A DNA stretch of 64,000 bases, taken from contig LJHR01000011.1 in NCBI GenBank assembly GCA_001296005.1, positions 124,001-188,000 on the forward strand. Direction: 5' to 3'. This stretch comes from an alpha proteobacterium AAP38 (lineage in GTDB: Bacteria > Pseudomonadota > Alphaproteobacteria > Azospirillales > Azospirillaceae). The notes below the pieces were generated by a model, which was not told the DNA's origin, did not search any database, and was given only the letters and a program-made list of their open reading frames with translations. Of this stretch, positions 43,820 through 51,984 are shown in pieces (position 1 is the first letter of the stretch; each line of letters starts with the position of its first letter). The position numbers were made by a program, and so were the translations under genes.

Positions 43820-44818
43820 ATGCGCTCGCTCACCCGCATTGTGACCGCCGCCACCCTTCTCACTGCCGGTCTGCTGCTTGGCGGATGCGGGAAGGACAGC
43901 CGCGAGGCGGAGAAGGTCACCTTCAACATGTCCTGGCTGCCCCAGGGCAGTATGGCCGGTGTCATCCTGGCCATCGACAAGGGCTTCTATGCCGAGGAAG
44001 GGCTGGTGGTAGAGGCCGTGCGCGGCTTCGGCGGCATCCGCACGGCCAATGAGCTGGACCAGGGCATGTTCCAGTTCGGCTATGCCGATCCGCTGGCCGT
44101 CATCCTGAACCGTGCCAATGGCGGCACGGCCCGCATGATCGGCGCTATCAGCGACCGCTGGCCCGCCGGCCTCTGCTTCATCAAGGAACGGCACAAGGTG
44201 GAAAGCCCTGCTGATCTGGCTGGCATGGTGGTTGGCGGTGGCCAGAACTCCCCCATGCAGGTGCTGGTACCGGCCTGGCTGGAAAAGAACGGCGTGGACA
44301 AGGGCAAGGTTACGCTGATGCAGTTGGACCCTGCCGTCGTCGTTGCCTCCTTGGTGGAGGGCAAGATCGATGCGGGTGAATGCTGGCTGGGCAATTCGCT
44401 GCCCCTGTTTCGCCGCCGGGCGGAAGAGGCGGGGCTTAGCCTTGGCTGGCTCGCCTATGCCGACTTCAACCTCGACATCTATGGCAACGGTCTGATCAGC
44501 AGCGACAAGGTGATCAAGGAACGCCCCGAACAGGTGCGTGCCTTCCTGAAGGCCACATATCGCGGCTACGCCGCCGCCCTGGCCGATCCCGATGCGGCGG
44601 TGGCCGTGATGCTGAAACATTATCCCATGCTGGATCCGGCCATCACCAAGCAGCAGCTGCTGGAAACCGGCGCGTTGCTGAAGCATCAGGCCCGTGCCGG
44701 TTGGATGGAGGCGGACCGGGTGGCAGGCACGCTCGACTTCCTGCGCGGCGCCTACGGGCTGAAAGCGGATGTGAAGGTTGGCGACGTATTCACCACCGAT
44801 TACTTGCCGCAGCCATAA
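43820..44818 (+). CDS. ABC transporter substrate-binding lipoprotein (NMT1/THI5-SsuA-like)
   Basis: A 332-residue periplasmic binding protein anchored by a lipobox (LLLGGC, Cys23). The fold of the NMT1/THI5 and SsuA/TauA group is seen in VTFNMSWLPQGSMAGVILAIDKGFYAEEGLVVE and FGYADPLAVILNRANG. It is followed by DLAGMVVGGGQNSPMQVLVPAWLE and CWLGNSLPLF. Such proteins bind pyrimidines, sulfonates, nitrate or aromatic acids, so the ligand cannot be told from sequence. It is the substrate-recruiting part of the permease and ATPase encoded three and four genes on. Confidence 0.9.
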   Translation: MRSLTRIVTAATLLTAGLLLGGCGKDSREAEKVTFNMSWLPQGSMAGVILAIDKGFYAEEGLVVEAVRGFGGIRTANELDQGMFQFGYADPLAVILNRANGGTARMIGAISDRWPAGLCFIKERHKVESPADLAGMVVGGGQNSPMQVLVPAWLEKNGVDKGKVTLMQLDPAVVVASLVEGKIDAGECWLGNSLPLFRRRAEEAGLSLGWLAYADFNLDIYGNGLISSDKVIKERPEQVRAFLKATYRGYAAALADPDAAVAVMLKHYPMLDPAITKQQLLETGALLKHQARAGWMEADRVAGTLDFLRGAYGLKADVKVGDVFTTDYLPQP

Positions 44819-44829
44819 GGAGCCGACCC

Positions 44830-45369
44830 ATGTTTCGACCCAAGCCACTGAAGCTCGGCCATCTGGTGCTTAAGGTGCGGGATATCCAGGCATCGCTGGC
44901 CTTTTACCGCGACATTGTCGGGCTGGAAGTGTCCGACTGGATCGACGGGCACATGGTCTTTCTGCGGGCGGGCACGGATCATCACGATCTGGCCCTGTTG
45001 CAGATGCCGCCGGATCAGGCGGCCAGGCACGACCCGGCCATGTCCCCCGTGGAGCATTTCAGCTATCAGGTCGCCGATATGGCGGAGATGGAGAAGATCA
45101 CCGAGTTCCTTATGGAGCGCGGCGTGCCCATCGACCGGGGGTACGGGCGGCATGGGCCGGGCGGCAACACCTTCATCGTGTTCAAGGACCCGGACGGTAA
45201 CAATGTCGAATTCTATTCCGACATGATCCAGGTGGATGAAGCCCATCCCCATACGCCCGCCATCTGGCCCGGCAAACAGATGCACACGTTCGACCGCTGG
45301 GACCTGGAGAAGTTTGTGGTTCCGCCGCCGGCCCGCATCGAACAGCTGAAAAAGGGAGGGGTGAAATGA
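44830..45369 (+). CDS. VOC-family protein, possible extradiol dioxygenase
   Basis: A 179-residue two-module VOC protein. Candidate metal ligands are His11 (LGHLVLKV), His76 (VEHFSYQV) and Glu127 (NNVEFYSD). Their spacing (65 and 51 residues) is close to the 2-His-1-Glu set of BphC-type extradiol dioxygenases, though other VOC enzymes share this layout. The C-terminal 45 residues (WPGKQMHTFDRWDLEKFVVPPP) are an unusual extension. AAGGAG is 8 nt before the ATG at 44830. It overlaps the permease gene by 4 nt. Ring cleavage or lactone/glyoxalase chemistry are the main options. Confidence 0.85.
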   Translation: MFRPKPLKLGHLVLKVRDIQASLAFYRDIVGLEVSDWIDGHMVFLRAGTDHHDLALLQMPPDQAARHDPAMSPVEHFSYQVADMAEMEKITEFLMERGVPIDRGYGRHGPGGNTFIVFKDPDGNNVEFYSDMIQVDEAHPHTPAIWPGKQMHTFDRWDLEKFVVPPPARIEQLKKGGVK

Positions 45370-46115
45370 CCGGCACGATCCGGCGGGCGGCTGAGGCACT
45401 GCTGTTCTGCGTCGCCCTGATCATCCTGTGGGAAGGCGGGGTGCGGCTGTTTGAAGTGAAGCCCTATCTGCTACCCTCGCTCTCCGCCATCGCGGAGGAG
45501 ACGTGGCGGGCAAGGGCCCAGCTCTGGCAGCATTCGCTGGTCACGCTGGGGGAGGTGGCGCTGGGTTTCGCCTTCGCTACCGTCCTGGGTGTGGCGCTGG
45601 CGGCCCTGATCTTCTTCGTGCCACTGGCCAAGCGTACGCTTTACCCGTTCGTGGTGGCGCTGCAATCCATCCCGAAGATCGGGCTGGCGCCCATCATCGT
45701 GGTCTGGTGCGGCTATGGGCTGGCATCGAAGGTCACCATGGCCTTCCTGTTCGCCTTCTTCCCCATCGTCATCACCACCCTGGGCGGGCTGGCCAGCACG
45801 CCGGCACACCTGGAGGAACATTTCCGGGCGCTGGGGGCCAAGCCCTGGGCCTCATTCTGGCGGCTGCGCGTGCCATCGGCCCTTCCCAGTTTTGTCGACG
45901 GGGCCAAGGTCGCCATGCCGCTGGCCGTTATCGGTGCCATCGTGGGGGAGTTTGTCGGGTCCAATGATGGCCTGGGCAATCTGATCCTGATCGCCACCGG
46001 GTCATCGCAGACGGCCCTTTCCTTTTCGGCCCTGTTGGTCGTCACCGGCCTGTCGCTGGCCCTGTTCTATCTGATTGAGGCATTGGGGAGGCTGGTATGG
46101 TGGCGGCAGGGTTGA
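45366..46115 (+). CDS. ABC transporter permease (SsuC/TauC type)
   Basis: A 249-residue inner-membrane permease of the nitrate/sulfonate/taurine group. About six TM segments are seen, with the EAA-type loop EEHFRALGAKPWASFWRLRVPSALP near residue 155. SIPKIGLAPIIVVWCG is a hallmark of SsuC-like permeases. Its ATG overlaps the VOC stop (ATGA) and its end overlaps the ATPase gene by 19 nt. It makes the membrane channel for the binding protein encoded upstream. Confidence 0.92.
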   Translation: MTGTIRRAAEALLFCVALIILWEGGVRLFEVKPYLLPSLSAIAEETWRARAQLWQHSLVTLGEVALGFAFATVLGVALAALIFFVPLAKRTLYPFVVALQSIPKIGLAPIIVVWCGYGLASKVTMAFLFAFFPIVITTLGGLASTPAHLEEHFRALGAKPWASFWRLRVPSALPSFVDGAKVAMPLAVIGAIVGEFVGSNDGLGNLILIATGSSQTALSFSALLVVTGLSLALFYLIEALGRLVWWRQG

Positions 46116-46882
46116 AACCCGTGGCGGACTTGGCCCCAGTGGCCATTGCCATTGATGGCGTGACCAAACGCTTCGGCGGCCTGACGGCGCTGGAGAATGT
46201 GACGGCGGACATAAACGACCGGGAATTCGTCTCCATCCTGGGGCCCAGCGGCTGTGGCAAGAGCACCTTGCTGCGTATCCTGGCCGGGTTGGTCGGGTGC
46301 GAGGAAGGAGGGATCGACATTTTCGGCGGGCGGGTCAGCGGCCCCCGCGATGATGTCGGCGTGGTGTTCCAGACCTCCAACCTGCTGCCCTGGCTGAATA
46401 TCGAGGCGAATTTGCGCCTGGGCCTGGAAATCCGGCGCGGCAAGGCTGTGGCCCGGGCTGCCGATATCGGACCGATGGTCGAAACGCTGGGCCTGAAGGG
46501 GTTTGAAAAGCATTTCCCGCATCAGCTGTCGGGCGGCATGCGCCACCGGGTGGCAATCGGCCAGACGCTGCTGTGCGATCCGCGTGTGCTGCTGATGGAT
46601 GAACCGTTCGGGGCCCTGGACGCGCTGACCCGTGACCGGCTGAACATGGAACTGCTGCGCATATGGCAGCGCGACGCCAAGACCGTCGTCCTGATCACCC
46701 ACTCCATCGCAGAGGCGGTGCTGCTGTCCGACCGGGTGCTGGTGATGTCGGAACGGCCCGGCCGGGTGATCCGCGACGTCACCATCGACCTTCCCCGCCC
46801 GCGTGATCCCAGCAAGACGCGCGAGAGTGCGGCGTTCGGGGAATATGTCGTGGAGTTGAGCCGGTTGATGGGCGTCGGCTGA
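46097..46882 (+). CDS. ABC transporter ATP-binding protein (SsuB/TauB type)
   Basis: A 261-residue ATPase. Walker [11 protein letters not shown] loop VFQTSNLLPWLNI, signature LSGGMRHRVAIGQ, Walker B VLLMDEPFGALD and H-switch ITHSIAEA are all intact. The signature has GGMRHR in place of the usual GGMRQR. It energises the adjacent permease. The 19-nt overlap with the permease gene shows tight coupling. It lies within the seven-gene operon. Confidence 0.93.
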   Translation: MVAAGLKPVADLAPVAIAIDGVTKRFGGLTALENVTADINDREFVSILGPSGCGKSTLLRILAGLVGCEEGGIDIFGGRVSGPRDDVGVVFQTSNLLPWLNIEANLRLGLEIRRGKAVARAADIGPMVETLGLKGFEKHFPHQLSGGMRHRVAIGQTLLCDPRVLLMDEPFGALDALTRDRLNMELLRIWQRDAKTVVLITHSIAEAVLLSDRVLVMSERPGRVIRDVTIDLPRPRDPSKTRESAAFGEYVVELSRLMGVG

Positions 46883-46920
46883 CGCCACACCGTATCCCTT
46901 CCTGAAATCGGGGACTTGCA

Positions 46921-47748
46921 ATGCCCTATCTGTCTCTTGGCGACGATCAATTTTATTATGAGACCCACGGCGAGGGGCCGGCCATTGTGCTGGCTCATGG
47001 GGTGGGCGGCAATCATGCCATCTGGTTCCGGCAGGTGCCGGTGCTGACCAAAGCCTATCAGGTCGTGCTGTTCGACCATCGCGGCTTCGGCAAATCCACC
47101 GACCGAGCCGGCCTGGGCCGCAGCGCCTTTGCCGATGACCTGACCGCCTTGCTGGACCATCTGGGCCTCGACCGTGTGGCGCTGGTGGGGCAGTCGATGG
47201 GAGCGGGGACCTGCATCAATTTCGCCGTGCGCCATCCGGGCCGGGTGGCGGCCCTGTGCATCGCGTCGTCCCTGCATGCGGTTGCGGAGGAGGGCGACGT
47301 GGCCGACCTGATGGCGGCGGCACGGGCGGCCAGCAATGACCTGGCGCAGCTTGACCGTGTGCTGGGCGCACCGTTCAAGGCGCGGGAGCCGGAATTGTCC
47401 TGGCTCTACGCCGCCCTGTCCGGCTTCAACGGCACCGACCGCAAGGGCCTGAAGGGCGATTGGCCACGCAGTGTACCGCCCGCCCTGTTGGGCAGCCTGG
47501 GTTTCCCCATCCTGTTCATCGCCGGGCATCTGGACCCTGTCTTCCCCGTCGATGCCATCCGGGCGGTGCAGGCGCAGGTGCCGGGCAGCTTTCTGGTGGA
47601 AGTGCAGGACACGGGCCATTCCGTGTTCTATGAACGTCCGGTGGAGTTCAATGACAGCCTGTTGAGCCTGCTGCAAATGGCGGGCTTTAAGGGCCGTCGC
47701 AAGTCCGTCCATTCCAACAGTGCCGGGTACAAGCCGGTCGTCGCGTGA
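46921..47748 (+). CDS. Alpha/beta hydrolase
   Basis: A 275-residue alpha/beta-hydrolase fold protein. The oxyanion loop HGVGGN (26-31), FDHRGFGKS (51-59) and nucleophile elbow GQSMGAG with Ser92 are clear. The acid is likely the Asp of HLDPVFP and the base His that of TGHSVFYERP. This layout fits meta-cleavage-product hydrolases and enol-lactonases, but many other esterases share it. The gene follows the ATPase after 38 bp and precedes the dehydrogenase by 14 bp. The tail after residue 250 (GRRKSVHSNSAGYKPVVA) is basic and unconserved. Confidence 0.9.
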   Translation: MPYLSLGDDQFYYETHGEGPAIVLAHGVGGNHAIWFRQVPVLTKAYQVVLFDHRGFGKSTDRAGLGRSAFADDLTALLDHLGLDRVALVGQSMGAGTCINFAVRHPGRVAALCIASSLHAVAEEGDVADLMAAARAASNDLAQLDRVLGAPFKAREPELSWLYAALSGFNGTDRKGLKGDWPRSVPPALLGSLGFPILFIAGHLDPVFPVDAIRAVQAQVPGSFLVEVQDTGHSVFYERPVEFNDSLLSLLQMAGFKGRRKSVHSNSAGYKPVVA

Positions 47749-47762
47749 AAGAGGTCATCGCC

Positions 47763-48701
47763 ATGAAGCCGCCCGTGCTGCTCTACGCCTGCCCCACGGT
47801 GGATCAGGAAGCCTGGGTCAAGGCCCTGAACGCGGCCTGGCCCGGCATCGACATCCGCCTGTGGCCGGAAACCGGCGACAAGAAGGAGATCGACTATGCA
47901 TTTGTCTGGAAGCAGCCGGCGGGCATCCTGTCAGATCTGCCGAACCTGAAGGTGATCTTCTCGCTTGGCGCCGGTGTCGAACATGTGCTGACCGATACGA
48001 CGCTGCCGGGCGATATTCCGCTGGTGCGCATGGTCGATCCCACCCTGGTCACCGGCATGGTGGAATTCGTGGTGATGCGGGTGCTGCATTATCACCGGTC
48101 CATGCCGGATTATGAGGCGCAGCAGAAGGCGGGCATCTGGAAGCAGTTGCCGCAGCTGCTACCGTCCGAACGCCGTATCGGCATCCTGGGCATGGGCGAA
48201 CTGGGGGCGGCCTGCGCCAAGGCGCTGACCGGGTTCGGGTTTGACGTGAGGGGGTGGAGCCGCACGGCCAAGGATGTATCCGGCGTGCGTGGGTTCGCGG
48301 GGCCGGCGCAGCTGGATGGGTTCCTGGCCCAGACCGACATCCTGGTCTGCCTGCTGCCCCTGACCGATCAGACGCGGGGCATCCTGAACCATCGCAACCT
48401 GTCGATGCTGCCGCAGGGTTCCTTCCTGATCAATGCGGCGCGTGGCGGCCATCTGGTGGAAGATGACCTGATCCCGCTGCTGGATCAGGGGCATCTGGCG
48501 GGGGCGACCCTGGATGTGTTTGCCGTGGAACCGCTGCCCGCTGCCCATCCGTTCTGGACCCATCCGAAGATCACCCTGGTCCCGCACGCGGCGGCATTGA
48601 CCCATCCGGGTACCGCGTCGCGCATCGTGGCGGCCAATATCGACCGGCATCGGCGGGGCGAGCCGCTGCACAATGTTGTGGACCGTACGCGCGGCTATTG
48701 A
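47763..48701 (+). CDS. D-2-hydroxyacid dehydrogenase (GhrA-like)
   Basis: A 312-residue NAD(P)-dependent dehydrogenase, the same length as E. coli GhrA (glyoxylate/hydroxypyruvate reductase A). The nucleotide-binding loop is RIGILGMGELGAACAKAL. Catalytic residues are Arg in LINAARGGHLVEDDLI, Glu in VFAVEPLPAAHPFW and His in TLVPHAAALTHP. The ATG at 47763 has AAAGAGG at 7 nt; a GTG at 47745 is possible. It is the last gene of the operon, where it could reduce a 2-oxoacid end product of the pathway. Confidence 0.9.
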   Translation: MKPPVLLYACPTVDQEAWVKALNAAWPGIDIRLWPETGDKKEIDYAFVWKQPAGILSDLPNLKVIFSLGAGVEHVLTDTTLPGDIPLVRMVDPTLVTGMVEFVVMRVLHYHRSMPDYEAQQKAGIWKQLPQLLPSERRIGILGMGELGAACAKALTGFGFDVRGWSRTAKDVSGVRGFAGPAQLDGFLAQTDILVCLLPLTDQTRGILNHRNLSMLPQGSFLINAARGGHLVEDDLIPLLDQGHLAGATLDVFAVEPLPAAHPFWTHPKITLVPHAAALTHPGTASRIVAANIDRHRRGEPLHNVVDRTRGY

Positions 48702-48707
48702 CCCCTG

Positions 48708-49961
48708 TCAGCCCTTGTCCAGGGCGCCGGGGAACCGGTCCACCTTGCGCAAGGCGGGAAACAGAACGCACCACAGCGCCACGATCACCAGCGTGCCGAC
48801 CCCGCCGACGATCACGGCGGGACCGGCACCCCACCAATGGGCCGTCAGGCCGCTTTCAAACTCACCCAACTGGTTGGACGCGCCGATGAACAAGCTGCTT
48901 ACGGCGCTGACGCGGCCGCGCATGTCATCGGGTGTTTCCAGCTGCACCAGCGACTGGCGGATGAAGACGCTGACCATATCCACCGCGCCCATGACGATCA
49001 GGGCAATACCCGCCACGATGGCCGAACTGGTGGACCCGAAGATGATGGTACCGACGCCGAAGGCGGCGACGCAGATGAACAGCACCCGGCCCACCCGCCG
49101 CCGCACGGGCCAGAAGGCCAGCACCAGCCCCGTCGCCAGCGCACCGACCGAAGGGGCGGCGCGCAGGATGCCGGCCATGACGGGACCTGCATGGAACTGA
49201 TCCTTGGCCAGAACCGGCAGCAGCGCCGTCGCCCCGCCCAGTAGCACCGCGAACAGGTCCAGTGAGATGGCGCCCAGCACGATGGGTTTGCCCCAGATGA
49301 AGCGGAAACCCGCGAACAGGGTTTCCAGGCTGACCTTCTTCACCGCCGCAGGATTGGTCTTTGGCGGTAGCTTGATGAACCGGACCAGAATGAAGGCGAC
49401 CATGAACAGCAGGGCGCACAGCGCGAAGACCCAATGGCCGATAAAGCCGTAAAGCAACCCGCCCAGCGCCGGCCCGACAATGGACGCCCCCTGCCACGCC
49501 GATGAATTCAACGCCACCGCGCGGGGAAAGATGGCGGGCGGGATCAGGTTGGGCACCAGCGATGCCGCCGCCGGCATCTCAAACGCACGGGCGGTGCCCA
49601 GGATGGTGACTGACAGGAAGGCCGGCCACAGCGCCTTGGTATTGTCATCCCAAAGCGCCATCCACAGCACCAGCATGGCGACGATTTCCAGCCCCTGGCA
49701 GACATTGATCACGCGGCGGCGGTCGAACCGGTCGGCAACATGGCCCGTGACCAGTACCAGAAGGATGGAGGGCAGAAACTCCGCCAGCCCGATGAAGCCC
49801 AGCGCCATGGCGCTGCCCGACACGTCATATACGCGCCAGCCGGTGGCAACGATCTGCATCTGAAGGGCCAGGATGGCGCAGATACGGGCAAACCAGAAAA
49901 GCCGATAGGGGGTATAGGCGAAGGGGCTGGTCGGCTGATCGACCGGGGAGGCATCGGACAT
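48708..49961 (-). CDS. MFS transporter (EntS-like drug/siderophore exporter family)
   Basis: A 417-residue membrane protein with twelve predicted TM segments. Visible features are LFWFARICAILALQMQIVATGWRVYD at the first segment, the MFS loop signature GHVADRFDRRRV and MGAVDMVSVFIRQSLVQLETPDDMRGRVSAV in the second half, where the RGRVSAV motif is characteristic of the EntS/DHA3 group. Members export siderophores or drugs. It converges with the seven-gene operon, with only 6 bp between stops. A structured region with a small ORF lies upstream. Confidence 0.9.
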   Translation of the reverse strand: MSDASPVDQPTSPFAYTPYRLFWFARICAILALQMQIVATGWRVYDVSGSAMALGFIGLAEFLPSILLVLVTGHVADRFDRRRVINVCQGLEIVAMLVLWMALWDDNTKALWPAFLSVTILGTARAFEMPAAASLVPNLIPPAIFPRAVALNSSAWQGASIVGPALGGLLYGFIGHWVFALCALLFMVAFILVRFIKLPPKTNPAAVKKVSLETLFAGFRFIWGKPIVLGAISLDLFAVLLGGATALLPVLAKDQFHAGPVMAGILRAAPSVGALATGLVLAFWPVRRRVGRVLFICVAAFGVGTIIFGSTSSAIVAGIALIVMGAVDMVSVFIRQSLVQLETPDDMRGRVSAVSSLFIGASNQLGEFESGLTAHWWGAGPAVIVGGVGTLVIVALWCVLFPALRKVDRFPGALDKG

Positions 49962-50099
49962 GGGACCGGGCAGGTAACGGGCGACAGATGGAAACTATGC
50001 GCCCCGGCCTTGTGATCCGTTAAGGGCGCTTCCTGCAACGCTGGGCCGCGCCCGGTGGCGGCGTTGAAAGACGGTGGGATTTCGCGTATATATGGAGGC

Positions 50100-50129
50100 G
50101 TCCTGACGGTGCGCGAACACCGCCAGGAC
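50100..50129. repeat. 12-bp stem-loop upstream of the MFS gene
   Basis: GTCCTGACGGTG (50100-50111) pairs with 50118-50129 over 12 bp with one G-U pair and a CGCGAA loop. It starts just downstream of the possible 25-residue ORF on the minus strand. Confidence 0.6.
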
Positions 50130-50137
50130 ATTCCTTC

Positions 50138-50215
50138 CTACCAGCAAATCTCCAGCTTCAGGGTAACACCGAGAAACCGGAGATGCAGGCGGATGGTTTT
50201 CGGATGTGTCAGCAT
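50138..50215 (-). CDS. Possible 25-residue leader ORF
   Basis: A short ORF (MLTHPKTIRLHLR ... LEICW) with an exceptionally strong ribosome-binding site, AGGAGG 5 nt before the ATG. It is flanked by stem-loops on both sides. It could be a leader peptide for the MFS gene 176 bp downstream, or a small regulatory protein. No homologue recognised. Confidence 0.35.
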   Translation of the reverse strand: MLTHPKTIRLHLRFLGVTLKLEICW

Positions 50216-50409
50216 CCTACCTCCTCCGTGGCGGGGACGGCCCATCCGTCCCCTTCAGCCACGAAAGAATGAGAAGGCGTCATGTCTGATTGCAGTCAAC
50301 TGTAGTCAGGTGTGGCGCCTTTCTTTTTCAACCGCATGCGATATGCGAAATTGGTTCGGTCCCGCCCCCTCGCGCTCTATGATGGTCCCCTGGCTTTCAG
50401 GGGGAATGT

Positions 50410-50871
50410 ATGTCGATCAAGGATGATGTCGTGGTCCGCGTGGCGCAGCGCCGCGACGTGCCGGAGATGGTGGCGCTGCTGATCGATGACATGCTGGGGC
50501 AGGGGCGTGAAGGGGCCACCGATCTGGAACCCTATTACGAGGCCTGGGATGAGATCATCCTGGACCCCAATGCCGAGATCCTGATTCTGGACCTGGATGG
50601 TCGCGTGGTGGGTATGGCGCAGCTGAACTATGCGCGGGGCCTGGGCCGCAAGGGTATGCGTCGCTGCACCATTGAGGCGGTGCGGGTGGCCTCCAACCTG
50701 CGTTCCAAGGGGCTGGGCGCCATTTTGATCGAAAACTGCCTGGATATGGCCCGTGCCCGTGGTTGCGGCATGGTGCAACTGACCACTGACAAGCGGCGGA
50801 CCGATGCGCACAGGTTCTACCAGCGCCTTGGCTTTGATGCTTCGCATGAGGGCATGAAGCTGTATTTGTAA
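50410..50871 (+). CDS. GNAT-family N-acetyltransferase
   Basis: A 153-residue acetyltransferase. The acetyl-CoA pyrophosphate-binding motif is VASNLRSKGLGAILIENCL (about 97-115; R/QxxGxG/A), preceded by the beta strand TIEAVRV and followed by VQLTTDKRRTDAHRFYQRLGFDASHEGMKLYL, typical of GNATs acting on small amines or protein termini. GGGGGAATGT precedes the ATG. The substrate is unknown. A 7-bp hairpin follows, and argC begins 51 bp downstream. Confidence 0.88.
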   Translation: MSIKDDVVVRVAQRRDVPEMVALLIDDMLGQGREGATDLEPYYEAWDEIILDPNAEILILDLDGRVVGMAQLNYARGLGRKGMRRCTIEAVRVASNLRSKGLGAILIENCLDMARARGCGMVQLTTDKRRTDAHRFYQRLGFDASHEGMKLYL

Positions 50872-50876
50872 CGGAC

Positions 50877-50903
50877 GGGTGCCAGTGTGGGGCACCCATC
50901 TTT
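50877..50903 (+). terminator. Weak hairpin terminator after the GNAT gene
   Basis: GGGTGCC (50877-50883) pairs with GGCACCC (50891-50897), followed by ATCTTT. It separates the acetyltransferase from argC. Confidence 0.5.
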
Positions 50904-50922
50904 GACCAGGAGATCGCAGTAA

Positions 50923-51984
50923 ATGAGCACCGCTTCCGCCGTCCCCCCCGTACGCGTCGCCATTCTGGGCGCTTCCGGCTATACGGGAGCGGAGCTGATG
51001 CGATTGCTGCTGCGCCATCCGCGCGTGCGTATTACGGCCCTGACGGGCGAACGCGCCGCCGGCAAGCCGGTGGCCGACGTGTTCCCGCATCTGGCCCCCT
51101 ATGACCTGCCGGCCCTGACCAAGATCGCCGATGTGAACTGGGACGAGGTGGATTTCGTCTTCTGTGGTCTGCCGCATGGCACCACGCAGGAGGTGATCGC
51201 CGGCCTTCCCGCCCATGTCCGCGTCTGCGACCTGTCGGCGGATTTCCGGCTGTTCAATGTCGATACCTATGCCGAATGGTATGGCCATGCCCATAAGGCC
51301 GTCGACCTGCAAGAAACCGCTATTTACGGCCTGTCGGAGGTGGCGCGCGAACAGGTGGCCACGGCTCGGCTGGTCGCCAATCCCGGCTGTTATCCCACGG
51401 CGTCCCTGCTGCCGCTGCTGCCGCTGCTGAAGGATGGTCTGATTTCCGCCGATGACATCATCATTGATGCCAAGTCGGGCGTGTCGGGTGCTGGCCGCGA
51501 TGCCAAGCAGGGCAGTCTTTATTGCGAAGTGGCGGAAGGCATGCATGCCTATGGCATCGCCTCCCACCGCCACGCGCCGGAGATTGAACAGAGCCTGGGC
51601 TGGGCCGCCGGCAGCACCGATATCCGCATCGCCTTCACCCCGCACCTGATCCCCATGAACCGGGGCATGATGGCCACCACCTATGTCCGCCTGAAGGACG
51701 GGGTGGATGTCGCTTCCCTGCGCGCCAGCCTGGAAAAGGCCTATGCGGGAGAGGCCTTTGTGAAGGTGCTGGCACCCGGTGTCGGTCCGCAGACGCGGCA
51801 TGTGGCCGGGTCCAACCTGGCTCTGATCAACGTCTTTGCCGACCGTATTCCAGGCCGCGCCATCCTGGTCTCCGTCATCGACAATCTGATGAAGGGCGCG
51901 TCGGGTCAGGCCGTGCAGAACTTCAACATCATGAACGGGTTTGATGAAACCTTGGGCCTGGACGTCGTTCCGGTGTTCCCGTGA
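50923..51984 (+). CDS. argC: N-acetyl-gamma-glutamyl-phosphate reductase
   Basis: A 353-residue long-type ArgC, the NADPH-dependent third step of arginine biosynthesis. The coenzyme loop is ILGASGYTGAELMRLL (about 9-24). The catalytic Cys is in VANPGCYPTASLLPL (about 157). SGVSGAGRDAKQGSLYCEVAEGMHAYGIASHRHAPEIEQ and HLIPMNRGMMAT with the active-site His are conserved. AGGAGAT precedes the ATG. Its stop overlaps the start of the gamma-carbonic anhydrase gene by 4 nt, so they form a short operon. Confidence 0.97.
   Translation: MSTASAVPPVRVAILGASGYTGAELMRLLLRHPRVRITALTGERAAGKPVADVFPHLAPYDLPALTKIADVNWDEVDFVFCGLPHGTTQEVIAGLPAHVRVCDLSADFRLFNVDTYAEWYGHAHKAVDLQETAIYGLSEVAREQVATARLVANPGCYPTASLLPLLPLLKDGLISADDIIIDAKSGVSGAGRDAKQGSLYCEVAEGMHAYGIASHRHAPEIEQSLGWAAGSTDIRIAFTPHLIPMNRGMMATTYVRLKDGVDVASLRASLEKAYAGEAFVKVLAPGVGPQTRHVAGSNLALINVFADRIPGRAILVSVIDNLMKGASGQAVQNFNIMNGFDETLGLDVVPVFP

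Larger units (their letters stand above)
49962..50409. other. Intergenic region upstream of the MFS gene
   Basis: 448 bp with no large ORF. It holds two strong stem-loops (50100-50129 and 50228-50262) and the possible 25-residue ORF at 50138-50215 on the minus strand. The GNAT gene start is at the right end. Nothing else was identified. Confidence 0.5.
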
